From Paenibacillus amylolyticus (GTDB lineage: Bacteria; Bacillota; Bacilli; Paenibacillales; Paenibacillaceae): 64,000 nucleotides of DNA. The DNA lies in the NCBI RefSeq assembly GCF_003719335.1, contig NZ_RIAS01000008.1:232432-296431 (forward strand). Direction: 5' to 3'. Positions 35,934 through 44,437 of the stretch are shown in pieces. Each line of letters opens with the position of its first letter. Position 1 is the first letter of the stretch. Under the pieces are notes generated by a model. The model was not told the origin of the DNA. It saw nothing but the letters and a program-made list of their open reading frames with translations, and ran no database searches. The translations under genes were made by a program, and so were the position numbers.

Positions 35934-36797
35934 TCACTCGATCTCGGCGATGATATCAGAACAACGTACAATCAATTCAGGCATAGGTTCTCCATCCAAA
36001 AGAACATGTAACTCGTACCCCTGATCGATCCGATACAGCTCTTGGTACAACCAGTGACTACCCACAATCTCACCTTCTTGCTTAAGAATTTCAGGCGCAA
36101 TCAACGTGAGTTTATTCATTTCAGTGAAGCCGCCACGGTTATCCAAACGAATAACAAGATCGTCCGCGGCCAACAGCTCCGTCACCTCACAATCATGAAA
36201 CTGCACCCGCCTTTTAATTTCATCCGCAATATTCTGGTTCAACATCGCTTCCCTATAAGCTTGTCCAATACGTTCCATCTCTTGGGTACTCTCTGCACTC
36301 TTTTTCTTAAGCTGCCGCAAGACTTGTCTCGTGCAATACCCCAGTGCAAACACACGGATGTCTGCAATCTGGTTCACGATGTCAGGTGGTAATTTCTCCG
36401 CATGATATTGGGAGTTCCACTCCATCGCTTCTTTATACTTTTCTTTACATCGCTTCACATCAAAAGCAGGACGGACATCATATTCGGCAATCAGCTTCTC
36501 GATATGCGCTCGCTCTTCCGGCGGCATGTGGTACACGATCTGATCGTCCTCTGTGACTTCTTCCCCGCTAAAAGCCTTGTCTGCACGGGTCAGCACCTGA
36601 CCATCGTGCTCCAGCATGAATCGAGGATCGGTATCATAAATCTCACGCTCCTGCTTAACATGTTCGTTTTCCTTCCGTTTGTACAGCCTCTGGAAAAGGC
36701 CCTCGTCTAACGATGCCGCTTCTTTATGTACTCGCAGACCAAAATGAAGCCCTGTCTGCTGGCATGTCTCGTACCACTCTTTTGTTAAATATTTCAT
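35934..36797 (-). CDS. DUF4085 family protein
   Basis: 287 residues. The N-terminal MKYLTKEWYETCQQTGLHFG and later FHDCEVTE ... NRGGFTEMNKLTLIAPEI match the DUF4085 family of bacilli. A charged helical middle and a strand-rich end. Function unknown. GAGGAGTAGC precedes the ATG. Confidence 0.85.
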   Translation of the reverse strand: MKYLTKEWYETCQQTGLHFGLRVHKEAASLDEGLFQRLYKRKENEHVKQEREIYDTDPRFMLEHDGQVLTRADKAFSGEEVTEDDQIVYHMPPEERAHIEKLIAEYDVRPAFDVKRCKEKYKEAMEWNSQYHAEKLPPDIVNQIADIRVFALGYCTRQVLRQLKKKSAESTQEMERIGQAYREAMLNQNIADEIKRRVQFHDCEVTELLAADDLVIRLDNRGGFTEMNKLTLIAPEILKQEGEIVGSHWLYQELYRIDQGYELHVLLDGEPMPELIVRCSDIIAEIE

Positions 36798-36854
36798 AGC
36801 TACTCCTCCAGATTCTCCAATCTCGACGTGCTCTTATATTACAGACGTACTCGT

Positions 36855-37292
36855 TTACGCCAAGGTTTGAAAAAACTTGTGTTTTATCTCTTTGTTGTTG
36901 CGCGCAGCCCATTCACGGACAGCTTCTACGCCTGCGGTTTCTTGATCCCTCTTGAAATAAAAGCATAAATCCATCGGCACAATTCGTTTGCCATAGCGTT
37001 TAAACCCGATTCGTCTGTAATTCATATAGATACACTCAATCTGAGAGGCGTCGTATTTCTGTAGTTTGGTAGAGATCACATGATCGCTTTCCAGCGTAAT
37101 ACTCGGTTTGGTGAAGAATATACGCCGGATTAAAAAAATGATAAAACCGAGGATAAACACGAAAATAAAGATGGCGATGTATTTCATAACTCCATTTTCA
37201 CCGTAAAAAGCATTTCTAAAAAACAACATCTCAATGATCAACATACATACGAGGTTCAATACAGCTCTTGGATAAATCGTCTTGAATGTGAT
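36855..37292 (-). CDS. Membrane protein of unknown function, unusual start
   Basis: About 146 residues if translation begins at the ATC seven bases after a perfect TTAGGAGGG site. No ATG, GTG or TTG stands at a proper distance; a TTG 66 bases upstream lies inside the preceding NUDIX gene. Two membrane helices (about 10-28 and 40-62) are followed by a cytosolic domain (ITLESDHVISTKLQ ... LCFYFKRDQE) with a PH-like strand pattern. Start is uncertain, the frame is convincing. Confidence 0.6.
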   Translation of the reverse strand: MTFKTIYPRAVLNLVCMLIIEMLFFRNAFYGENGVMKYIAIFIFVFILGFIIFLIRRIFFTKPSITLESDHVISTKLQKYDASQIECIYMNYRRIGFKRYGKRIVPMDLCFYFKRDQETAGVEAVREWAARNNKEIKHKFFQTLA

Positions 37293-37308
37293 CGTTATCC
37301 CTCCTAAT

Positions 37309-37935
37309 CTATCTATCTTCAGTAACTCGCATCCACCTAGAAGGAACTTTTCTGGCAAAATGCTTTTCTACAAAATCCAGAATATCATCTATTCCGGGCA
37401 ATGCTGCGTTTTGTTTGGCTTCGTCAAACGTCATCCATCGGTAATCGCTACGCTCATGATTCAACTGGACAGACTGATCCTCGTGCACATAACCTACAAA
37501 TACGGGGGCCATATAGATATAATCCTCTGCCTGTGAATAGAACTGTTCAAACTGATTAGACGTATATAAACACACATCTATGATGCCTGTTTCTTCACGA
37601 ACCTCTCGAAGAGCGGCTTCCCATGCCTTTTCCCCTTGTTCAATCCCGCCTCCGATATAACACCATTCCTCATGTAACATACGACCAGCCCGCTTCAACA
37701 TCAGGACATGGTATTCATCTAAATATTTTTTCAGAAGTACCACAGCAACCCCTTCACAGCGGATCGGCACGGTCTGTTTGAGTGGATTGGTTAGATCAGT
37801 TGAGTTTGCCGGAGTATCCTTAGTGGAATGATTAACTAGTGTATCCTTGATGGCTTGCGAGTTTTGGTCAGAATGGCTTAATTGATCGGCTTGATTCGTT
37901 CGGGTTATACCTCCAGCGTGTCGCGTATGTCCCAC
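37309..37935 (-). CDS. NUDIX hydrolase with Asn/Thr-rich N-terminal extension
   Basis: 208 residues. NUDIX box GGGIEQGEKAWEAALREV followed by REETG. The first 50 residues are low in complexity (NHSTKDTPANSTDLTN) and absent from usual NUDIX proteins, so a later start is possible, although no better ribosome site was seen. Substrate unknown. Confidence 0.85.
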   Translation of the reverse strand: MGHTRHAGGITRTNQADQLSHSDQNSQAIKDTLVNHSTKDTPANSTDLTNPLKQTVPIRCEGVAVVLLKKYLDEYHVLMLKRAGRMLHEEWCYIGGGIEQGEKAWEAALREVREETGIIDVCLYTSNQFEQFYSQAEDYIYMAPVFVGYVHEDQSVQLNHERSDYRWMTFDEAKQNAALPGIDDILDFVEKHFARKVPSRWMRVTEDR

Positions 37936-37955
37936 CTGCTGCTCCCTCCTGTCCT

Positions 37956-38345
37956 TCAGGTCTCTATGGATTTAAATTTTTCCAGCACCTTTGACTTATC
38001 GCCGTAAACCTTATCCAGATGATCTTCCCCCCAATAACACAGAAGATCCAAAGCAGGCTTAAGTCCATATCCATACGCCGTCAACTCATACTCCACACGG
38101 GGAGGAACTTCAGAGTACACATGACGCTGCACGATCTCATCCTTTTCCAGCCCTCTCAGCTGTGTTGTCAGCATTTTCTGCGTAATGTCGGGGATCAGAC
38201 GCCGCAGTTCCGAACTGCGTTTGCGACCCGTAAACAAGTGATAAATAATGAGCGGCTTCCACTTGCCACCCATCACTTCCAGCGCGGCTTCCACGCCAAC
38301 TCTATATTTTTTGAGTACTTCACCATTCGTCTTGCCTTGTTCCAT
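37956..38345 (-). CDS. HxlR-family transcriptional regulator
   Basis: 129 residues. Winged helix with the family signature ALEVMGGKWKPLIIYHLF, then RRLIPDITQKMLTTQLRGLE and a wing SEVPPRVEYELTAYG. Divergent from the flavodoxin-fold oxidoreductase at 38592, a common pairing where the regulator senses electrophiles or quinones. No cysteine is present near its N-terminus, unlike YodB/HypR, so the signal may differ. Confidence 0.9.
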   Translation of the reverse strand: MEQGKTNGEVLKKYRVGVEAALEVMGGKWKPLIIYHLFTGRKRSSELRRLIPDITQKMLTTQLRGLEKDEIVQRHVYSEVPPRVEYELTAYGYGLKPALDLLCYWGEDHLDKVYGDKSKVLEKFKSIET

Positions 38346-38591
38346 CTCGATCTCCCCTCCGTTATCTCTCTGAGCCTCATATCACGGTCTTTATATCATG
38401 ATTCTTATACCACGACATTTCCATTAAGGTGCATTTAAGTTTTTCCTTCAAATTTCATGTTCCTAGGGTACTTTCATCTCCCTATAGAACATCAAAGTGC
38501 GTACTTCCAGAAGTTTTCAACTCTGTTTATAATAGCATCAGCAGAGGAGCTATGGCTACCAAACCAAGCTCCAGAAAGGTTGTGATTGATA

Positions 38592-39188
38592 ATGAACGTC
38601 TTAGTGGTGGTATCTCATTCGCGCAAAGATTCTCTGACCTTTCAGGTCACCGATCGTTTCGTTCAAGGTCTGACAGAAGCAGGCCATCAAGCTGAAATCG
38701 TGGATTTGCACGAGATTGGTTTTGATCCGATCCTGCGAGCAGGAGATGAACCAGATTATACACAAGATAATCAGCGATTCTCCCCTCAGATTGAAACGGA
38801 AATTACACGGCTCAAGAAACACGATGCAATTGCTTTTGTTTTCCCTCTGTGGTGGTGGCATCTGCCAGCGATGCTGAAAGGCTACATCGACCGTGTCATG
38901 AACAACAGTTTTGCCTATGGTTCGAACAAACTGCATCATCAGCAAATTTTGTGGATCGCCCTGGCTGGTGTAACCGAAGAACAGATGAACAAAAGGAGCT
39001 ACGGTGATTCGATCCAAAACCTGCTTAATGTCGGTATTGCCGATTACTGTGGCGTGACTAATTCAAAGGTGGAGTTTCTGTACAATACAGTAGAAGCACC
39101 GCCGGAGCACTATGAGGAACTGCTGAATCAGGCGTATGAGTTGGGCGTTAACTATGCCAGCACGTCTGCCGAGCAAGTAACAACATAA
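38592..39188 (+). CDS. NAD(P)H oxidoreductase, flavodoxin-like fold (NQO1/MdaB type)
   Basis: 198 residues. N-terminal MNVLVVVSHSRKDSLTFQ binds FMN/FAD, with FVFPLWWWHLPAMLKGYIDR, the classic quinone reductase loop. Likely reduces quinones or related electrophiles. Divergent from the HxlR regulator, which probably controls it. A TATAAT box lies at 38528-38533. Confidence 0.88.
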   Translation: MNVLVVVSHSRKDSLTFQVTDRFVQGLTEAGHQAEIVDLHEIGFDPILRAGDEPDYTQDNQRFSPQIETEITRLKKHDAIAFVFPLWWWHLPAMLKGYIDRVMNNSFAYGSNKLHHQQILWIALAGVTEEQMNKRSYGDSIQNLLNVGIADYCGVTNSKVEFLYNTVEAPPEHYEELLNQAYELGVNYASTSAEQVTT

Positions 39189-39324
39189 ATGCTTAAGTGC
39201 TTCCGTGCTATTCACGATTGAAAAAATAAACACCTCACCTGCCGCTCCGCCTTTGGAAAAATAAATCACCCGCTTCCGCATTCCATGAGCGGTTATGGTA
39301 AGTAAAACTCCGTCATTACACATC

Positions 39325-39354
39325 AAAAAGGCCGCTCAACCGAGCGACCTTTCC
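39325..39354 (-). terminator. Hairpin terminator between convergent genes
   Basis: AAAGG-C-CGCTC / GAGCG-A-CCTTT with TTTTT on the minus strand. Serves the FusB-like gene and perhaps also the oxidoreductase. Confidence 0.65.
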
Positions 39355-39441
39355 TGTGTTTTATGCTATTTTACAACCTGTGTTTTGTCCTGCTTTACGA
39401 TACTGCTTTGGTTTCGCTATATCGCACCCGACTCTCCAGCG

Positions 39442-40083
39442 TTATTTGGTAGCCACAAGCAAGAATTTCTCCAGCATGCTAATATCCGTAATGCTCTCGT
39501 TGCAAGCTTTGTCATCCATACACACATACTGAGCAACGGATGCAAAATTGTCCGCCGATTGTGCCTTGGTCTTCACGTTGTAAAATCCAAGCTCCTGATG
39601 GCGATGACAAAACATGCAGTATCCCTTCTTGTTCGTGGGTGTAATGCGTCCCTCAATCCCGAGGAACTTCCCCTCGTGCGGGTACACAACGAACAATCGG
39701 CTTGTCGCAATATCGATCCATCTCAGGTACGTGGTGTGTGCGTAATCAATGGATTCCAGATCAGGCAGCTTGAGCTTCTTTGCCTTTGGAAACAGCTTCT
39801 GAATCTGCTTGGCTGTGACCTCTGGGTATGGAATCAGATATGCCTCAAGCTGATTCAAATATTGCTGCACGTCATGTGGCGTATTATACGTGGATAGCTG
39901 CTCCAGGAGCTGCTTTTGTTCCAGCGTCAGATTCTCGAAGATGCCAACGGCATTCGTACTGACGGTGTAGCGGACCGTATCCAATACTTTGGGGTCCACG
40001 ACCGAGCGCAGCGTTTTTAATAGAAATTCGGCTTGTTTATAAATGTAGTTATATTGATGATTATGAATAAATGGTGTTTGCAT
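39442..40083 (-). CDS. FusB/FBP-type elongation factor G-binding protein
   Basis: 213 residues from the ATG after AAGGGGCTGAAGGCC. Helical N-terminal domain (NYIYKQAEFLLKTLRSVVD) and a C-terminal treble-clef zinc domain: YCMFCHRHQELG and the second Cys pair in YVCMDDKACNES. Family members bind EF-G and free ribosomes stalled by fusidic acid; chromosomal relatives in bacilli occur without known resistance. The long leader upstream suggests regulated expression. Confidence 0.85.
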   Translation of the reverse strand: MQTPFIHNHQYNYIYKQAEFLLKTLRSVVDPKVLDTVRYTVSTNAVGIFENLTLEQKQLLEQLSTYNTPHDVQQYLNQLEAYLIPYPEVTAKQIQKLFPKAKKLKLPDLESIDYAHTTYLRWIDIATSRLFVVYPHEGKFLGIEGRITPTNKKGYCMFCHRHQELGFYNVKTKAQSADNFASVAQYVCMDDKACNESITDISMLEKFLLVATK

Positions 40084-40305
40084 GGCCTTCAGCCCCTTAT
40101 TTAGTGTAGTTAAGCAAATAAGGTGCAAAGCCTGCGGGTTGAACCATCATGTTGATATACGCTCAGGGGGCGATCAATCTCACTCTTGTCGCGCCCTACA
40201 CAAAGTCCGCCCCTATTCAGGCTTTGCGTAAGGCTTTCTAGCGAACGAGCAATCCGGCACAGTCCATATTGCCACGTCATAACCCCCAATACAGTCGATA
40301 TACGG
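40084..40305 (-). promoter_or_regulatory. Long structured leader of the FusB-like gene
   Basis: About 220 bases lie between the predicted transcription start and the start codon. GCAAAGCCTG (40218-40227) and CAGGCTTTGC (40125-40134) are perfect 10-base complements; inside, GGGGCG pairs with CGCCCC. I match it to no known riboswitch; attenuation by translation stress is an inference. Confidence 0.5.
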
Positions 40306-40308
40306 GAA

Positions 40309-40337
40309 TTATAGCAGGACAGGCGGCTGACTACAAT
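40309..40337 (-). promoter_or_regulatory. Promoter of the FusB-like gene
   Basis: Minus strand: TTGTAG (40332-40337), 17-base spacer, TATAAT (40309-40314). Confidence 0.6.
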
Positions 40338-40504
40338 AAGAGTCATCGTTTACTCACAAATGCACAAATGATTATGATTTATCCAAGAATGAGTTACTCT
40401 CGAATTCATTTTAACAAAAAAGGATTTGTGCATAAAATGACGAAAAAGATAGAGGGAATTAGGACGTCTAATCAAGTCAAAACGAAAGAAAGAAGGAGAA
40501 TTGT

Positions 40505-41806
40505 ATGCAAGTTGCCATTGTAGCTTTAAACGTAATCATCTTGTTAGGAATTGTCGCTCTTTACCTGAGAAAACAGCACGGAAACGAGCAAAATGAACTT
40601 AGAATGGAGTTAGATAAAACAAAAGAAGATATACGAAGGTTGTTGATGGAACAGGCAACGCAGAATCGTCAGGAAGCAAATGCGACAGCTAAAATGAATC
40701 GTGAAGAACTTTCCAGTTCAATACTAAGCATGAATCAAGCTCTAATTAACAGTATTGGTGAGGTTGCATCCCAGCAAAAGAACCTACTGGATAGTTTTTC
40801 TAAAAATCTGTCAGACATGACCGCAATGAACGAATCAAAGCTGGAACGTATTCGTGGAACCGTTGAAGAGAAATTAATACACTTACAGCAGGATAATAAC
40901 CAAAAACTTGAACAAATGAGAGCAACGGTCGATGAAAAACTACATGCGACTTTGGAACAAAGACTGGGCGACTCTTTTAAACTGGTTAGTGAACGATTAG
41001 AACTTGTACATAAAGGCCTTGGAGAGATGCAGACTCTCGCTAATGGTGTGGGAGACTTAAAGAAAGTTTTGACCAATGTCAAAACAAGAGGTACACTAGG
41101 CGAGCTACAATTAGAAAATTTATTAGATCAGACCCTAACGGTAGAGCAGTACGATAAAAATGTAATTACTAAAAAAGGAAGCAACGATCGTGTAGAGTTT
41201 GCAGTTAAGATTCCTGACAAGAATAATAAAAATCAATTTATACACCTACCTATTGATTCCAAGTTCCCTGTTGAAGATTATCATCGACTTCTGGATGCTT
41301 ATGAGGAAGGTAACAGCCAAGCCATCAGCGAAAACACCAAATTTCTGGATACCAAAATTAAAAATGAAGCTAAAACTATTAGAGATAAATACATCGATCC
41401 ACCGAACACAACGGATTTTGCCATTATGTTTCTGCCTATTGAGGGACTCTTTGCCGAAGTTCTGCGCAAGCCTGGACTATGGGATAGCATTCAGAGAGAA
41501 TACCGAGTCGTTATCGCAGGTCCTACTACGTTGACTGCTGTTTTGAACAGTCTGCAGTTGGGCTTTCAAACGCTTGCAATCCAAAAAAGTTCTAGTGAAG
41601 TCTGGCAGGTACTTAGTGGGGTTAAGACAGAGTTCGGAAAGTTTGGAGATATTCTGGATAAAACGCAGAAAAAATTACAAGAGGCTAGTAACCATATTGA
41701 TCAAGCTTCAGTTCGAACCCGCGCTATTGAGCGCAAGTTAAGGAACGTTCAAGAACTTCCTAGTGCGGGGTCATCTCAAAACCTTTTAGAAGCTATCATA
41801 GAATAA
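40505..41806 (+). CDS. rmuC: DNA recombination protein RmuC
   Basis: 433 residues. N-terminal membrane helix (about 5-22), a long coiled coil (about 25-180) and the RmuC domain from about 190: RGTLGELQLENLLDQTL, LPIDSKFPVEDYHRL, FAIMFLPIEGLFAEVL. RmuC limits sequence inversions at short inverted repeats in E. coli; membrane anchorage and coiled coil fit. AAGAAGGAGAATTGT precedes the start. Confidence 0.93.
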   Translation: MQVAIVALNVIILLGIVALYLRKQHGNEQNELRMELDKTKEDIRRLLMEQATQNRQEANATAKMNREELSSSILSMNQALINSIGEVASQQKNLLDSFSKNLSDMTAMNESKLERIRGTVEEKLIHLQQDNNQKLEQMRATVDEKLHATLEQRLGDSFKLVSERLELVHKGLGEMQTLANGVGDLKKVLTNVKTRGTLGELQLENLLDQTLTVEQYDKNVITKKGSNDRVEFAVKIPDKNNKNQFIHLPIDSKFPVEDYHRLLDAYEEGNSQAISENTKFLDTKIKNEAKTIRDKYIDPPNTTDFAIMFLPIEGLFAEVLRKPGLWDSIQREYRVVIAGPTTLTAVLNSLQLGFQTLAIQKSSSEVWQVLSGVKTEFGKFGDILDKTQKKLQEASNHIDQASVRTRAIERKLRNVQELPSAGSSQNLLEAIIE

Positions 41807-41826
41807 ACAACGTGAATATGAAAATC

Positions 41827-41870
41827 GGCGATGTCTCTCAGAACATATGGGATAACATCGCCTCTTTTTT
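41827..41870 (+). terminator. Intrinsic terminator after rmuC
   Basis: GGCGATGT / ACATCGCC perfect stem, loop of about 20 bases, then CTCTTTTTTAA. Confidence 0.8.
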
Positions 41871-42436
41871 AATTAAACCTATCATGCATGATACCAATAC
41901 ATCGAATGTTCCCGATTCCATGGGCACAGAACTTCTCGGCTGATGGCCATACGAGCTTATAGTATGGGTAAAAATGTTCTCTGTATTTTGTAGCGATATC
42001 GAGGTCTAACGGGTAATACTCAAAGAGCTTTTCCAGCTTTTTATCAAATTCCCCATACGACTTTATAAAACGGTCTTGATTAAAACGATAATATGAACGC
42101 GAGATTTTCTGGGAATGCTGAATACGATAGTCATTTATCTTTTTCTCCCAAGCCTGGGTATAGACACCCAATGCAAAAAAAATCAGGATGATTCGATTCA
42201 TCATTCATATACTGAATGACATCTTGAGCAAAAGCATCGTTCGTTTCATCCCCAGCCACACTGTAGAAACCACCACTACTTGTAATAAATGCCGAGGTGA
42301 TTCGGTTTCCTTCATTTACATATACGCTTCCCTGCTGTATACCGTCGATCACCGAAAGGGCAAATACGGCTTTATTTCGAATCGTCTCCAGCAAAGGCAA
42401 TATAGTTGAATACTCGTCAGGTGCAAGTTCTCTCAT
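41869..42436 (-). pseudogene. GNAT acetyltransferase (PF12746-type), N-terminal part with frameshift
   Basis: Frame one starts MRELAPDEYSTILPLL and runs through SAFITSSGGFYSVAGDETN to a run of eight T (minus strand; 42175-42182). After it the sense continues in another frame as FFALGVYTQAWEKKIND, then RSYYRFNQDRF and VWPSAEKFCAHGIG, and stops. The C-terminal acetyl-CoA-binding half is missing. So there is a homopolymer frameshift plus a 3' truncation. Confidence 0.7.
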
Positions 42437-42455
42437 ATCGGTCTCTCTCCATCCA

Positions 42456-42923
42456 CTACAGCGTTAACACTGCCTGCACCTCACCGCAGGACAACTCTTC
42501 ACCGGTAAGTTGAAAACCAAGCGAGTCATAGATTCTCTTAGCAGGCACATTTTCTGGTTTATACGTTAGCTCTACCACTTTGGCTTCCCCACGCGGGGCT
42601 GAACGTGCATACGCAATCGCTTGCTCTACCATTTCTCTACCGTATCCCTGCCCTTGGTAACGATGGTCAATCATCATTTTGAAAATGCCATAGCTGCTAT
42701 ATTCGAAATTTCCATCCCCATCGTCATAATACATTGAAATAAAACCAACCATTCGTTCTTGCTTGTATACTGCAAAGGTAATAATGATCTGCCCTTCATC
42801 CGAGGCGATGTACGCTTCTGCAAGTGCATGCTGATTCGAAGAGATGAATTGCTGCTGATCCGGAGAAACCTTGAGTTCAATACATTCAATAAAATTATCC
42901 CAAGTGATTTTTCTGAATTCCAT
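42456..42923 (-). CDS. GNAT N-acetyltransferase
   Basis: 155 residues. DHRYQGQGYGREMVEQAI is the acetyl-CoA loop, followed by YKPENVPAKRIYDSLGF. N-terminal MEFRKITWDNFIECIELKV is the spermine/spermidine-acetyltransferase-like (PaiA/BltD-like) subgroup. Substrate likely a polyamine or amine, not proven. Confidence 0.85.
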   Translation of the reverse strand: MEFRKITWDNFIECIELKVSPDQQQFISSNQHALAEAYIASDEGQIIITFAVYKQERMVGFISMYYDDGDGNFEYSSYGIFKMMIDHRYQGQGYGREMVEQAIAYARSAPRGEAKVVELTYKPENVPAKRIYDSLGFQLTGEELSCGEVQAVLTL

Positions 42924-42991
42924 TTCTTTTCTCCCTGCTCGTAGAGTGAATTGTAGATGCTACCCCATACATGCGCTTATATATGCTCAAC

Positions 42992-43639
42992 TCAGTACTT
43001 CTCTCTAAATCGCTCGATCCACCAGTCCTTCTTCATTAAATAATCCGTTCTGATCGGCATAATAACGTATTCATCCGTAACCTCAATAGGCTTAGTTGGA
43101 CCGTTATAGATTAAATCCACATTTAAATGAAACGGTTGAATTCGCCTGCCCGCTTCCATCTCAAACTCCCGAACATATCGTATAACATCCGGTTTACCTT
43201 CCCAGTAATGCATGGCAGCTTGTCCGCCTGCGGGCATGTTCCACCACTGGATGAAGCATGGCCATTGTGCGATCAAAGCATCCCTCAGTCCCTGATGTTC
43301 GATGGCTTCAAAATGGGGCGGACTAAGCACAAAAGGAGATACATAGTTATGGTTAAGGTGTGCAAACTTCACTTGGGCCTGTGATCGAAAATTGGATACA
43401 GCTGTTTGCCGGATCTTTGCTTCCGCTTTTTGTTGAATGCTGCCCTTCCAGAAATCTTGCCATTGTGTCTCAAACTCCTGATGTAACTCATCTGCTAAAA
43501 TAACCTGTCTGTCAGGCCATGTACCGTGCTCATGGAAATACGTATTGCAAATGCCATACGCTCTGGCGACATAGACCAGAAAGTTCAACTTAACATCGCT
43601 TGATATACATACAGACCAGGAATTCGAATCCGTCATCAT
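42992..43639 (-). CDS. Hypothetical protein
   Basis: 215 residues from the ATG after GAGAGGAGGAAAGC. Rich in Trp and aromatic residues (WPCFIQWWNMPAGGQAAM, HLNHNYVSPFVLSPPHF). No signal peptide or known motif. Family not recognised. Confidence 0.65.
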   Translation of the reverse strand: MMTDSNSWSVCISSDVKLNFLVYVARAYGICNTYFHEHGTWPDRQVILADELHQEFETQWQDFWKGSIQQKAEAKIRQTAVSNFRSQAQVKFAHLNHNYVSPFVLSPPHFEAIEHQGLRDALIAQWPCFIQWWNMPAGGQAAMHYWEGKPDVIRYVREFEMEAGRRIQPFHLNVDLIYNGPTKPIEVTDEYVIMPIRTDYLMKKDWWIERFREKY

Positions 43640-43738
43640 AATGAGCTTTCCTCCTCTCATATTCATTTTTATTTTCCCATCGTACCATTTTATTCAAATT
43701 AAGGTAACTAGAGAGATTTAGTTAACAATGAGAGAATG

Positions 43739-43760
43739 TCCTTCCAGAGAACTGGAAGGA
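43739..43760. other. Perfect short hairpin in a divergent intergenic region
   Basis: TCCTTCCAG-AGAA-CTGGAAGGA, a 9-4-9 inverted repeat between the divergent genes at 43639 and 43855. No T run on either side, so a regulatory dyad or RNA hairpin. Confidence 0.5.
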
Positions 43761-43854
43761 ATGGTAAAATAAAAAACGGGTACAGTGCCGTTAGCATCGA
43801 TTGGGTTTCAATAGTTGAAGTACATATAGTTCGCGCCAAAAAGGATGTGATCAT

Positions 43855-44274
43855 TTGAAAAATAAAAAGATAATCATCAGCATTTTTACACTGTGTATTC
43901 TACTCGCATTCGGCTTTATGAGATGGGACAATCTTGAATCTGAACCCAGCGCAGATTTCAAGTATAAGTATGATCGATGGACAGGTCAGAAATGGGTTGA
44001 ATTCTATCCACCACTAGCCTTCTCCCCCAATAGCATGGAGTTCCCACTCATTTACATCGATGAAATTCATTCGAACGATATTAATAACTATTTAGCGAAG
44101 CAAGCTCTTTCTGGAGAACTGGTGAACAAATGGATTGAGAGAACTCAATTTACGGATGGATACTTAGGTCTGTTATTGTTGAACATCCTAGTGATCATTT
44201 ACATTTTCATAAGGGAATTTCTTTTGAATCGTAACAAACATCAAAGTTCTAGAAAATCGTACGCTTCTCTGTGA
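43855..44274 (+). CDS. Small membrane-anchored protein, unknown
   Basis: 139 residues from a TTG start preceded by AAAAAGGATG. An N-terminal helix (about 5-21) and a C-terminal helix (about 102-122) flank an extracytoplasmic part with YDRWTGQKWVEFYPP and FPLIYIDEIHSND. Function unknown. Confidence 0.6.
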   Translation: MKNKKIIISIFTLCILLAFGFMRWDNLESEPSADFKYKYDRWTGQKWVEFYPPLAFSPNSMEFPLIYIDEIHSNDINNYLAKQALSGELVNKWIERTQFTDGYLGLLLLNILVIIYIFIREFLLNRNKHQSSRKSYASL

Positions 44275-44320
44275 TTACTCACAACTGGAGCTTAACGCTT
44301 ATATGTAAAAAACTACAAAA

Positions 44321-44368
44321 AAAAAGAAGCCGCCTCCCTGGCCTTCCCCAGTTTGGCAGCTTTCTTTT
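44321..44368 (-). terminator. Terminator of the permease operon
   Basis: GCTGCC / GGCGGC stem extended by AAAGAAA / TTTCTTT, ending in a long T run on the minus strand, about 70 bases after the permease stop. Confidence 0.7.
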
Positions 44369-44437
44369 CACAATGGTATACAGATTGAACTAAAAAGATT
44401 TACACCAGGCAATCCATCGACACTCCGATCATACGTC

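Noticed and set aside
39295..39897. Plus-strand 200-codon frame opposite the FusB-like gene
   Set aside because: Cys/Leu-rich antisense frame crossing a terminator hairpin; no ribosome site.
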